Shown: one piece after another, positions 43,229-57,594 of the stretch
Layout: every line of letters starts with the position of its first letter
Position numbering within the stretch: the stretch's first letter is position 1
Made by a program: the position numbers and the translations under genes
Origin: Amoebidium appalachense
Taxonomy: Eukaryota > Ichthyosporea
Direction: 5' to 3'
Assembly: GCA_963693365.1 (NCBI GenBank)
Contig: CAVNZM010000002.1
Location: 9,734,001-9,798,000 of the forward strand
DNA: 64,000 nucleotides
The notes under the pieces: generated by a model
Databases searched by the model: none
Told to the model about the DNA's origin: nothing
What the model saw: the letters and a program-made list of their open reading frames with translations, nothing else

Positions 43229-45640
43229 TTGCTCAGATATATGCGCCGCAGGATCAGCAATGTCCCCTTAGCGGCCGTTTCTGATTCTTTTCCATACTTT
43301 AACCATACTAAAGCTTTCACCCCCATAGTTGCTGAACGAATGGCCCTTCCCCCTCCGGGATTTGGTGCAACTGTCCCTCTCCTTTCGGTCCTTCCCCCTG
43401 ACCTGAGGGTGTTGCTGGAGACACCTGATGCATTGGTGGTGTCAGAGTTGAGTGAGGGTCACGGTGAGAGTGGGTCTGAGCCCACTGCGACCGACTCGGA
43501 GGAGTCGCCCGTGCACAGAGCTTGCGGGATGGGGCAGAGGGCGACTGAGAGCACCACTGAGGGTGCAGAGGAATCCCACCCCACTCCCGGGCGTCCTGTC
43601 TTTGCCTTCTCGTCACCAGATGAGTGGCCCCTATTAGCCAAGCGAATGTTTGATTGTGGCATGATTGCTTTTTCGGAATCCGATGAGCCCCCGAAAGTCA
43701 TAAATGGTTTGTTTGCAGTTGAAAAGGATGAGAATGAAGATCGTCTTATTATGGATGCCCGTCCTATTGAATGCAGTTATGGTTGATCTTCCCAATCCCC
43801 TTTTTCCCAGCCCGTCGGATTTGTGTAGCATCATCATCCCTAAAAGTTCCGTCCTGGTTGTAGCCAAGTATGATTTTTCAAATTTCTATCATCGGCTTCG
43901 GGTTCCAGAGTGGTTGTCGTGGTATCAAGGCCTCCCCCCGGTCTCCTCCAAGGCGGTGGGGTTGCCTGGCTTGGATCGGTTGGTGTTCCCACGTGTTTTG
44001 TCGATGCCGATAAGGTGGAAATGGGCCCCGTTTCTTGCCCAGAGGTCTCACGATTTCATGATCCACCCTCCTCTTCGGGTCGACAGATGCATCCGATGGG
44101 TGGTGAGGGTGTAACCCATCCGATCAAATTTTCCGTCGGCACATTCCATGAGCAACCAATCGGATTCCGTTCATTTGACCTGTGTTGATGATTGGGTGGG
44201 GATAGGGTTCGAAGAATCTAGGGTAATTCGGAGATGACGGCAGCGGGGCTAGCAGGCGAGGAAAACGGATTCGAAATCAAGCCGTCAAAGACGGTGCGAG
44301 CAGCCCGAACTACACCCGAGACGGTGGCACTCGGTCTCGCCATTGGGTCCGACGGTAAAACTCGACCCGAATCTTCTAAGCTAGCCAAGCTTCTGGCTGA
44401 CACTGAAGTCGTTTTACGCCTGCAAGCAGTGTCTCCACGAAATTTATCCCGGTTGTTGGGGGGCTGGGCTTGGTTGTTACTGTTGAATAGGTGCCTTTTC
44501 TCGGTGTTGGAATCTTGCTACGAGTTTGTTTACTCCAATGCCACCACGCCACTGACAGATCTTACTATTCCCCTCGCAGTTAAGGTCGAAATGTCTATGT
44601 TGATTGCATTATCTCCCTTGGTGGTGTGTGATCTGTCGGCTCAGCCAGCCTCTGTAGTGCTGGCCTCGGATGCGTCCATGACTGGCGCAGGGGTGTCGGT
44701 TGCCAATGTCACGGTCGAGCAATCGTTATTGGCGCTGTCCCAGTCCATCTCGTAACCGGGGTATTCCTTTCTTTCCCTCGACGGGCACGACACGAAGGCC
44801 GGCGACCCTCGTTATATGCCGTCATCGGTCGAGCGCAGCGATGTTTATGTTGCAAATGAAATTGAAGAGCCCACCTCCGTTCCCCAGTCACTCGAGCCGG
44901 AGCCCCCAGCATGCGTCGCTAGCTTGTTGGATATGGTGGATGGCTTGCAGTGGCACCATCCCATTTCCGCACGGTGGCAGCACACAGATCACATCACCAT
45001 ATTAGAGGGACACGCGTTGCTTTTGTCACTTCGCCGTTTTGTACGAGCTCCACGTAATCATCACACACGTGTCGCACATCTGATTGACAACACAGCGTTG
45101 GTGTATGCTGTGGCGAAGGGGAGATCAAGCTCTCGGCGCCTGAACCACCTCTGTAGAAGAGTGGCAGCTCTCCTGTGCGCAGCATCAGTGCGTCCATCCT
45201 GGGTGTGGGTGCCGTCAGCACATAACCCCGCGGATGAACCGTCACGCGCAATCGTTCCGAGTCCCAGGGTGGCACGGGTATTGAACATCGACAGACAATC
45301 AGCTATCATCCGTCATTATGATAGGGTGCTAGACCAATTTGTTGGCTGGTGTAAGACTACTCGGGGTATCGACCGGTGCGAAAATGTCTAGGTTATTGAT
45401 GAGCTTCTAAGCAGTTATGCTGCAGAGCTGTATTATGATCCAAGACCTTCACGGCTACACGATGGGCTGGCCCCACTGTCGAACGGTTTTGGCGGCCATT
45501 CACCACTTCTATCCAACTTGGTACTATATGGATGCGTTTGTCAGAACCGAGGATGCACTCAGTGTGTGGGAATCAGAATTACATAGTGCTAATTATTATT
45601 TTCCTACACATACGGCCAAGCCCGGGTGAGTACACTGTAG
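43229..45640 (+). pseudogene. Decayed DIRS-like pol: reverse transcriptase, RNase H and start of tyrosine recombinase
   Basis: Fragments in different frames but in co-linear order. RT fingers: GLFAVEKDENEDRLIMDARP near 43708-43770. Palm: KYDFSNFYHRLRVPEWLSWY near 43868-43930. Catalytic box CVDDWVGIGF near 44180-44210 (VDD in place of YxDD). RNase H: LASDASMTGAGVSV near 44660-44700, then EGHALLLSLRRF, LIDNTALVYAVAKGRSSSRR and WVPSAHNPADEPSR (44810-45250). Then RHYDRVLDQFVGWCKTTRG, like the N-terminal domain of tyrosine recombinases, and RTVLAAIHHFYPTW. Catalytic recombinase residues (R..HxxR..Y) are absent. At least four frame changes make it a pseudogene. Confidence 0.75.
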
Positions 45641-45770
45641 AGCTCAGAAACACAAAGGAATTCACAAAGCCTTAAGACTATCACAAAAGCAAGTTAGGTA
45701 GATTTGGATAGATGAAGGGGTGTCCTTGGCCATTGCGCGTTAGGGACACTGTTTCCTTCTTTAGGGTAGG

Positions 45771-46178
<408 letters not shown>

Positions 46179-46195
46179 TGTGGTTTTCAAGCGGG

Positions 46196-46900
<705 letters not shown>

Positions 46901-47069
46901 ATCAACAATGTGAAAAGTGTTTAAATGTCATACCTTCACCGTTGAGAAGCACGAAGCATGATTGAGTTGACGGCAGTGACGGCACTCGTCTGACTCGTGA
47001 TCAGCGCCGAAACGTGTTTGCCCGTTTTGTTAGCAGTTGTGTGCGAAGCTCCGTGACAACAACAGAAAC

Positions 47070-47785
47070 ATGGCTGCCTCTCTCACCTCTTTTGTCTGTG
47101 TGCTGCTTGCATCCGCGGCTGTCGTGAACGCCAGGGTGCCCCCCTCGTGGCAGCACGGAAGAAGGCGGCGCGGGGTTACGGCGACTGGGACGCAAAGAGT
47201 GTCTGGGCGGTGCCGCAAGCGATGATAATGGACCAGTGCAGATGGAAGTGCCACGAAGATGGCAAAAAGGACTGTAGCTACTGCTACCCCAGCAAAAACT
47301 GGAAGGCGGCCTTCGATTCTGAAGGCTCGCCCGAGCGTGATAACTTCAAGTTGGCTGCGGCACGGCCGTACAACGTCGTCGACGTTGAGGCCAAAGGGAT
47401 TTACGACGACTGCATGCAAAAGTGCCAGGCAGGCGGGTTCAAAAACTGCAACATAATCTGCTACCCGGCCAATCATAAGAGCAAAAAGACGGCCTACCAT
47501 GTAGTGAAGAGGTTAGAGCGGCCGCCGCTCAACCCTGGGGCCAACCCCGTTGCAAAATCAATGCCACCGGGCCACCGGTTCACAAGCATGTATGCAGAGT
47601 GCTTGAAGAGATGCAGGGCCTTTGGCGACGAAGACTGCAACTACTGCTACTCAGATGATCTCTATTATAACCCCGAGGATATAAGTAATAAAGTTGGATT
47701 TTACCCTTTAATTATGCACCCGCGGGCCGGACTGCAGCCTTATCTGCTACTGATAGTAGTGGAGTGTCTAGCGCGTTCAGGTTAA
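47070..47785 (+). pseudogene. Secreted tandem-cysteine-module protein A (frameshifted)
   Basis: Starts with signal peptide MAASLTSFVCVLLASAAVVNA, with likely cleavage after VNA. The next residues are RVPPS. The frame is then lost around 47140-47150 at a C6 run, and one base out of step continues KKAARGYGDW and three four-cysteine modules: DQCRWKCHEDGKKDCSYCY, DDCMQKCQAGGFKNCNIICY, AECLKRCRAFGDEDCNYCY. Pattern C-x3-C-x6/7-C-x2/3-C-aromatic. Module 2 is followed by a dibasic VVKRLERPP. Its paralogue at 51874 shares 5' UTR, signal peptide and module pattern. I recognise no known family; a secreted precursor or disulfide helical-hairpin protein is inference. If the C run is a sequencing error, the gene would be intact. 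Confidence 0.65.
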
Positions 47786-48423
47786 TCTGGTTAATACTTC
47801 TAGGGTTGCAGAGAGAATCAGTTGTGGCAGACCGTCAGTCACCGATGAGTCAGCTGAGAATACGAATTCCGATTGATTAGAAACCACCACTTCATTGTCA
47901 CGACCCGTACGGGGCATACGTCAGTTTTCTTTTTTTCCTTCTTTTTTTCCCTTCTTAATTTTTTTTTATTTTTTTTTTTCTTAAAAAAAAAAAGGGGGGG
48001 GGGGGGGAGGGGTGGGGGGGGGGGGGGGGGGGGGGGGGATCCGATCTAGAAATTGTTACCTTTAATAGCTGATAACTTGTATAGATAGGTTCTTCACCAT
48101 GGGATCCGGTGGGGAAAATGTATTTAAATTTACAAATACTAACTATTGTACATTATTGCTATGATGATGTCAACTACTGTGTTTGCGGAGTCCTGTGCAG
48201 GATGCCCCATGGATTTTATCGAATAAAGTTTTCAAAATCTTGCTGCCTGTTTTGAAAGTACTTCGCGCTGCCCGAACCGAGCTGGGGTTTTTAGCATTGC
48301 AGGCCTTGTACTTGCCAAGTACAACAGATATGTGCTGTATCTGGGCTTGAACTTTTTAACAATTTGTTTTTTGCTTTTTTCTTTTTTATAAGTTTTTTTT
48401 GTTGTTGTCGCAGGGGGCGTGGG

Positions 48424-48459
<36 letters not shown>

Positions 48460-48650
48460 GGCGAGTATGTAGTAGTAAATATCGAGGGCACCTCTGGTGG
48501 TCCCTCCCTCCCCCTCTTCCCCCTTCCTGCCCGAGAGGAGATGGGTCCCCCCTCCCCCCCCATCTCCCCCCCTCTTTCCCCTTTGTATACTTTCGTACTC
48601 TACATTGAACACATTGTAACCCCCCTCCTCCCCAGGGTAGCCTCTCACAC

Positions 48651-48718
<68 letters not shown>

Positions 48719-49179
48719 ACTAACACACACACACGCACGCACGTACACACACACACTACATAAACAACCTCACACGCTAAAGGCACACACACAGCGCCAC
48801 ATGCTCATACACACATACCATGCACCATTCATACCTTCACCGTCCAACCGAAAACATCATATCGGAAACATTATCAACCGGAATTCGAGAGCTACCTAAG
48901 CCTAACCATTATGTTCACATGATAAGGATGACCCGAGTTTTGATACTTCTGTACACCTTAATTGGTTGCAAGCAAAAAAGAACAGACGGCCTTAGGCTTA
49001 CCTTGGAAAAGTTTTGAATTACATGATTCGAACGTGGCTTGCAGAAGAATGATGTGCAAATTGTGGGATAGGATCAGTCGGATTGGGCACTATATTATGT
49101 AGCCTACACGGTGTGTGCCGCGGTGGGACGGCGCCTCAGGAAGCCTTAGCCCTTTTGGAAGTGAAGGAAGAACTGGAGA

Positions 49180-49218
<39 letters not shown>

Positions 49219-49499
49219 TGGGGGGGGGGGGGGGGTTTCATTTCATGGTGCACTGCTGCGGGTGCAGAGATTCTAGGATCACGAGAGACTTTCTGCAACA
49301 ATTTATTATGGCCGCCCATCACTGACTGCACCCCCCCCCCCCCCCCCCCCCCCTCCGACCGGCTCCCCTTCCGCCTGAAAAATCAATACTGCCTTAGTAG
49401 AATCTGAGAGGGAGAGGCTTTGGAAGACCATGCGGCTGTGTCTGACACCCTCGCTTGGGGCCCAAGAGGGGGGAGGAGGGGTGGGGGGAGGTTTCTGAG

Positions 49500-49500
<1 letters not shown>
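47786..49500. other. 3' flank of gene A and simple-sequence DNA
   Basis: Contains poly(T)/poly(A)/poly(G) (47930-48040), unique AT-rich sequence, poly(G) (48424-48459), (CA)n (48655-48716), two poly(G) blocks near 49185-49235 and a C run (49330-49352). No gene recognised. Confidence 0.6.
48222..48227 (+). promoter_or_regulatory. AATAAA polyadenylation signal
   Basis: AATAAA about 440 bp downstream of the stop of secreted protein A, on the same strand and after a T-rich stretch. Plausible 3' end signal, unproven. Confidence 0.35.
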
Positions 49501-50910
<1,410 letters not shown>

Positions 50911-51873
50911 GAAGGGGGAAGGATGGAGTTGGGGGCTACTAACCATGGCCCGCAGTATTACTAATTATTACCTCGATACGGCAGGCTATATGTCATCTCC
51001 CCCTTCAAGCTTCAAGTACATGTACACGTGATCACTGTAGCGCTGTCAGAGCTGTCACAGCTGTGTTCTCGTGCTGATCCCGTGGTGCGGCACGTGTGCA
51101 CAATTGGATCTCGCGTTTGTGGCACATCGTGATGAATCCACATACCACGGTGATAAATTTTCAACCGCCCATGTAGTGTGAACATGACAGTAATCACCTC
51201 TGAATATTCGTTGTTCTATTTCATTCTACTTCTGTATTTTTTTTCCTCTCCGGTATAATGACTGTATCTCAAAAACCACAGCCAGAAACGACCTGCACAA
51301 TTAAGATTCCCCCAATTCCATCAAATTCCTATAGTTGCATAAATGGCTAATAAATCATGCATTGAGATATCCGTCCTTGTTTATGTTGGTTCAATGTGCG
51401 CAAGCTGAGGAGCACAACGATGATAAAACTTCCCTCTGGTTTTTTGCCTTTACACTGTCAAGGTCGGGCCTTTGAGCCTCTGGTCGACACCGAATATATA
51501 TAAAAAATATTTAATTGCCGCAGCGTAGTATAAACCGGCTTGTTATGTAGCCAGCGGGTATACATGCCGTCCAGACTCCTGGCCTAGTCCTGGGAGGCCC
51601 TACCTACAAATTGAGTGGCTCACGGGTGGCCGGACCCGATAAACTTTGAGCTCACCGATTGGTGGTTACCAAATATGGGGCGTACATAAACATATAAGGC
51701 AAATACCACCCATGCCATTAGAAACACAGACAATGTCAGACATATAAATATTCGTTCCAACCTGAAGGGGACGTATTTTGTGTCGACAAGTCACGGTTGG
51801 CGACACTCACCCAGCTGGACTGTGTTTTTATTTTGTAAGTGATAGTGTGGGAACGCTCCGTGACAACAGAGAC
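50911..51873. other. Unique AT-rich sequence upstream of secreted protein B
   Basis: No gene or repeat recognised. The last 50 bp (GCTCCGTGACAACAGAGACA) matches the corresponding 5' flank of protein A (GCTCCGTGACAACAACAGAAACA), so the promoter-proximal 5' UTR was duplicated with the gene. Confidence 0.5.
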
Positions 51874-52618
51874 ATGGCAGCCTCCCTCACCTCTTTCGTC
51901 GGCGTGCTGCTTGCCTCCGCGGTTGTCGTGACCGCCAGGGTGCCGCCCACACCGCAGCATGAAAGGGCAGCGCAGCGTTACGACTCGGAGGGGAAAAGTA
52001 GCAAAAGCGACCATATGCATGGGCTCACAGCCAAGGATATGATTGGCAGCTGCGTCCGCATGTGCCAAGCCAACGGCAACACGGACTGCTTGTACTGCTA
52101 CGCCCAAAAGAAGAAGGCCACCTACGATTTGGACTTTAACAGAGCTGACTCTTTCTTTGACGGCTTGCCTGAGTTTCCCGATAACATGCCGGCAGCGCGC
52201 CACAGGCCCGACAACGTCGATTCTGATTATGAGGCCAAACAAGGGATGCCGACGAGCGACTGCGTACGAGCGTGCGAGGCCAGGGGCCACACAAGCAATG
52301 ATTGCATCATGATGTGTTTCCAGAACAAAAAGGCCGCCTACGACATAGGCAAACGGTCAGAGCGGCCGCACCCGCGCCCTCGAGCCGAGTTCGTAGGCTC
52401 TCGAGTCGATTCTTATTATTGAGTCCAAAGGGACATATGACTACGACGACTGCGTGCAAAGGTGCCGGGCCCGTGGCCACACTGCTGCAGCCTGCAACAG
52501 CATCTGCTTTCAGAACCAAAAGGCGGCATATGGCATGGACGAGCGGTTAGAGCGGCCGGCCCAGCATCCACAGGCCAAACCGTTGCAAAGTCACAAAGCA
52601 ACCGGGAATACCAGCTGA
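51874..52618 (+). pseudogene. Secreted tandem-cysteine-module protein B (frameshifted after module 2)
   Basis: Open from 51874 to 52422 (182 aa): signal peptide MAASLTSFVGVLLASAVVVTA, then modules GSCVRMCQANGNTDCLYCY and SDCVRACEARGHTSNDCIMMCF, the latter followed by QNKKAAYDIGKRSERP. A stop follows at DSYY. In the next frame a third module continues co-linearly (DDCVQRCRARG, then CNSICFQNQKAAYGMDERLERP) to a stop at 52616-52618. A single extra T in TTATTATTG explains the break. Each module ends in a charged or dibasic stretch plus ERP, which could be a processing site. Family unrecognised. Confidence 0.65.
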
Positions 52619-53433
52619 CGAAGCTTACCTTGGCGGCAACCCCTGCCCGGAGGACGACGGCTTCAATTTACACACCTTGAACCGTGCCGTACGAAATTTC
52701 GCCAATGAAGTACTAAATAGAAACTAACCCGCCATCATTCCGGCAAATGTGCGGTGTATAATAAGAACCACCATTTAGCATAACTTCATCAGGTAGTACG
52801 GCCCGAGTTTCCATTGTAAGTTAATATAATCTGGTTTGCTGTGAGTGCGTCCCATGCATTTTTTCATTTGTTAGACCGTTAACAACTTCAAAGTTTAGTG
52901 TGTCGGATTCGTTGATCGACATCAGTATGAACTTGAGACACACTCAGAGTAAGGGTGGTAAAGTATACATCTACTGCCGAGGCAGACTGAGCTTCCTGGT
53001 GCTGTGCAGGACCACCCGTGGTGCACCGAGTCGTTCTGCTGCACGCAGGTGATTTAAAAATAATAATCTTGTTCTGTGGTCTGATACGGCGGCATGTATT
53101 TTCACGGCTGTTAAATTGTGTCTAACATTGCAGTCATTAACAGAACGTACGTATGTATGCTTGCTGCACTACACAAACATTCTATACTGTTCAGCTATAA
53201 ATTTCTGGGCTCAGGGGTTAAAACCGTTAATTCTAATGCGTATGGGTGCCACCGGGATTATTAAAATGTTAAGTGGAAGGGGGGACTGCTTAGCACATCT
53301 CTCACATCTTTCCACACCCCCTCTCAGTGTCGAAGTATTGACAGCAGATGCCCTAGAACTTGCCAACAAGTTGATGGGCATGCAGCTGCCCGAGGCCCCA
53401 CCGGGACTCCCGGGTGGGTGGGTGTGTGTGTGT

Positions 53434-53498
<65 letters not shown>

Positions 53499-54884
53499 CG
53501 AGTAAACTAACTCACACACTGATCATTGTACAGGACAAACAATGTAGTCGAAACCCGCATGATGGCAATGTTGACACAGGTGCACTACGAGACACAAACG
53601 ACTCCACACATGCTCACACACACACGACACACGCACACGCGCGTGCATGATACACGCACACGCGCACACGTACACGCACACACACACATACACACAACAC
53701 GTGTCACACACAGTACCATGGCACAAACACCCTCACGCACAAAATTCAACACACACACACACACACACACATGACCACAGCGTGAGCATCCGAGACGAGC
53801 TGCATACACTCTCAGGCATACTATGAAACCCGGAACACTTGACGTGCACATACCTGCCCCTCTCACTTCGCCCCTGAGCACCACCACTCGGATTTTTCCT
53901 TTCTCTCTGGTGCACACACACAAACGTGCATCCACAGGGCTTGTGCATTGCCAGCAGAACGAATGTACATGTACATCCACTTCCTGTGACGCGCATCCAC
54001 ATACACCTGGCAAAAAACTTTTAAAAGCCAGCTAATGGCACTGTGTCATAACACCTGCACAACATGCCGGGGCTATTGCTAGCTGGCCCCTCGGAGAACA
54101 AACACGCACGCACGCACAGGATTAACCAGCCTTCAGAGGTCGGAAAACCTATCAATAACGTGATGCATATGCACTGTGCACATTATCGAGTGAATGCGTA
54201 CAAGTATACTAAGTTGCAGTCCGATCGTTAAAACCCGTACTACAGTAGTATATTTCGCACCTTCATTTGTCTGAATACTGATTGCCCTAATGAGCTATGG
54301 CACCCCCCGATACTGTTGAAAATGTCCTCCAATCACTAGATGATTTCCACTACACTACACATGTTAAACGTTTCTTACTGGTCTTCCCACACCTATCTCT
54401 AATATTATTATTGTTAGACGCCTTTTCGATTCTCTATACGCACTCACACCACCATCCCAACGCGTACACGAATTAGCCCTTAATTTTCACGCCCGCACAT
54501 CACACGCCTGTCCGCATGTGCCCCGGACCACGGTGACCCACTCTTCCGACTACATATGGGTAACTCCAAGAGACAGTCATAGTTTATTCGGACAGCCAGG
54601 TCCACAGGTATCTTCTGCCTGCCATATATAACTTACATGCAAAAATATGTATCACATCGTCAGTCAGTCACAGGATAAATATGCCTAATTATCGACAACT
54701 TCTCTTCAGTTTCCATTATTACAAGTCATCAAGACTTCTTGCCTTATATACCTTTTGCGTTTCAAGACTACCATACTAATATATTGGGGACTTTAGCATC
54801 TATCGCAGAACATGTGCAAACTGCAAGACACAGTGAACGAACCAATACAAGAATTTGGTGGGAAAGAGGAAGAGAGAAGAGTAG

Positions 54885-54919
<35 letters not shown>

Positions 54920-55292
54920 ACAAGGGAAAGGCCTGTGCGTGTCGAGAATTTCCCTTAAGTGTCAGCAAGCCACCGAGCGTCGTTGTGCATTACGTGTGTT
55001 GTGCATGAATACCCATAGATAATTTTTTTGATATGCAGCACCTGCACACCCGTAATCAGGTAAAATGGTGATTGGAGGTGTGTGACATTGTTGTTCGCTC
55101 TGTGTTGGTTGTGGTGTGACATGGTGGTGGCGGTGGTCGGGGGGAGTTGGGGGGGGAATTTGGGGAGTTGGGGCCCAACGCTAGGGCGGAAGTGACAAAA
55201 TAATGTCCATAAAGTGACACAGTATTAGCCAGATCAAAACCAACCCACATACCCCCCTCCCCCCTCTCTCTTCTTCCTCTTCCCCCCTCTCC

Positions 55293-55327
<35 letters not shown>

Positions 55328-55358
55328 CAACAACAACAAAAAAAAAAAGTTGAGAATA
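52619..55358. other. Intergenic region with one exon-like island
   Basis: Contains poly(G) (53450-53497, 54890-54918), CA/CG-rich sequence at 53600-53780, and otherwise unique AT-rich DNA. The only coding-like piece is the candidate exon at 53328-53413. Confidence 0.5.
53328..53413 (+). other. Candidate orphan exon
   Basis: Between CCCCCTCTCAG and GTGGGTGGGTGTGTG lies an open segment encoding VEVLTADALELANKLMGMQL and PEAPPGLP. It has the border style of the real exons here (C-rich acceptor, donor running into (GT)n). No homologue was recognised and no partner exon was found with confidence. Confidence 0.3.
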
Positions 55359-55683
55359 CTAGGCATGGTGTTGGTACTTGTGCACGATATCTATGATACA
55401 CAACACCAACGTGAAAAACGCAAACAGGAAGGTGAACAGCACGTATCCCCGGTGGCTAAAATGCGTCCGGAATTTTGGTCCCTGGCCGAAATCTCCCATT
55501 TTGCTGCACGCCCGCTCGGAAAATAGCATAAGGAGGCATGGGGTGAAGAAGGCAACGTAGAGGCCAAAGAACCCAGACAGTTGCACAACTGCGTGTGTGT
55601 GTATGTGTAAGTGTATGTGTGTGTACGTGTGTGTGTGTGTGTGCGGGTGGGTCGGTGGGTGTGTGGGTGTGTGTGTGTCACAG

Positions 55684-55778
<95 letters not shown>

Positions 55779-56271
55779 CGCGTGTGTGTGTGTCACGGTG
55801 TGTGTGTGTGTGTGCATGGAGGGTGGGTTAGGTCGAGGTATGCCTTCGAGCACCGTGTTTTCTGACGCTTGTCGTTATGTTGAAATGAGGCATTGTATTG
55901 AATCACATCATCATCACAGCATGGTGCTTCCTAATCTGTCATTCATGTGTGTAGTGTGTGGTGCTTGTGCCGATACATGCGTGTGTTTCAGTGCAGGTGT
56001 GTTTGAGCATGTGCATATGCCGTGTATGTCCGTGATTGGGTACACACACACCACTTGGAGCCAAGCGTACGCATCCTATGTGTGGGTGTGTGCATGTGTG
56101 GTGCGTGCATGTGTTGTGTGCGTACTTTCGGGGCTAAGTCAGTGGTGGCGGTGGTGATAGTTGTTGATTGTTCTATTTCCTGAGGCTTTAAATTTCTTTA
56201 GAAGTCTGCATTGTTAGTCATATCTATTCATGTTTCGAGTTTACTAAATTTCCGGGCGGGGCGGGCGGGCA

Positions 56272-56302
<31 letters not shown>

Positions 56303-56418
56303 CTCGGACACGTACTTAATGCTATGTCCTTATAGAGCATACAGGCAAAGATGGGAGGTACAGACGCCAGCAGACGGCAGAAGAGTCTGGTGGCTTTTTG
56401 GTTGACCTCACAGCGCCC

Positions 56419-56514
<96 letters not shown>

Positions 56515-56573
56515 TGCGTGCGTGCGTGCGTGCGTGCGTGTGTGCGCGTGTGTGTTTATGATTCTTTTTTTTC

Positions 56574-56604
<31 letters not shown>

Positions 56605-56626
56605 TGTATTGTTTTTTTTTTTTTTT

Positions 56627-56679
<53 letters not shown>

Positions 56680-56778
56680 CTCAAGAGAGGGAATGCCCAT
56701 ACGGTGAGTATCATGCATCACATTATGATTCACATAACTCACACAACCAGGAGGGCAAGCTCCCTGGCTCACACGGGG

Positions 56779-56827
<49 letters not shown>

Positions 56828-56937
56828 GAATGCGGAACACGGTACGAAGTACGCATACACGAAGGACACATGCAAAGGCAAACATTCAAGTATGCAACAT
56901 AGCCATGCGCACAGTATGCGTCATAAGCAGAGCCCAT

Positions 56938-56981
<44 letters not shown>

Positions 56982-57115
56982 ATCAGATAGCCTAATTGCT
57001 GCTCCCAATCGGATGGTTAAACACACGGGAGCACATGCAAGCAAAAAAGGACATGCGCCCGAAGGGGGGAGAGGGGAAGGGGGGGAGGGGGGGGGGGGGG
57101 GGGATGTACCATTTT

Positions 57116-57146
<31 letters not shown>

Positions 57147-57515
57147 GGATGTGAATTCAATTGTGTCACAGAATACGAAGCACACATGCACGACACAAAA
57201 CCTTTGCATAAACGAGCACAGAGAAAAGAGCCTGCCTCATAAGAACGGGCTCACCCTTGGGGGGTCACAAACAAAAATCGAATATTCAACCCATTCACCC
57301 CCAGGCAAAACCCTACTCAGTTGCCATATTGAACATATGGGCAGGCCACCCTTCTTTATCAGACACCAGAAAGATTTATTTATGCAAGCAGGCATCACAG
57401 GCAAAGGTAGTGGGAAGGGCCGAACATTAGGGTTGCAGCAGTAAACAAGAAGCAAGAAAATATGGAAACGGATAAGACGGGGTCTCTAGGAAGCTCCCCC
57501 GTTGGTACCTCAGTG

Positions 57516-57594
<79 letters not shown>

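Noticed and set aside
47140-47160. Short intron explaining the frame change in secreted protein A
   Set aside because: No GT-AG pair of workable length. A one-base change in the C6 run explains it more simply.
53531-53640. Second exon for the orphan segment at 53328-53413
   Set aside because: Only one donor choice keeps the frame open, and the product turns at once into His/Thr repeat.
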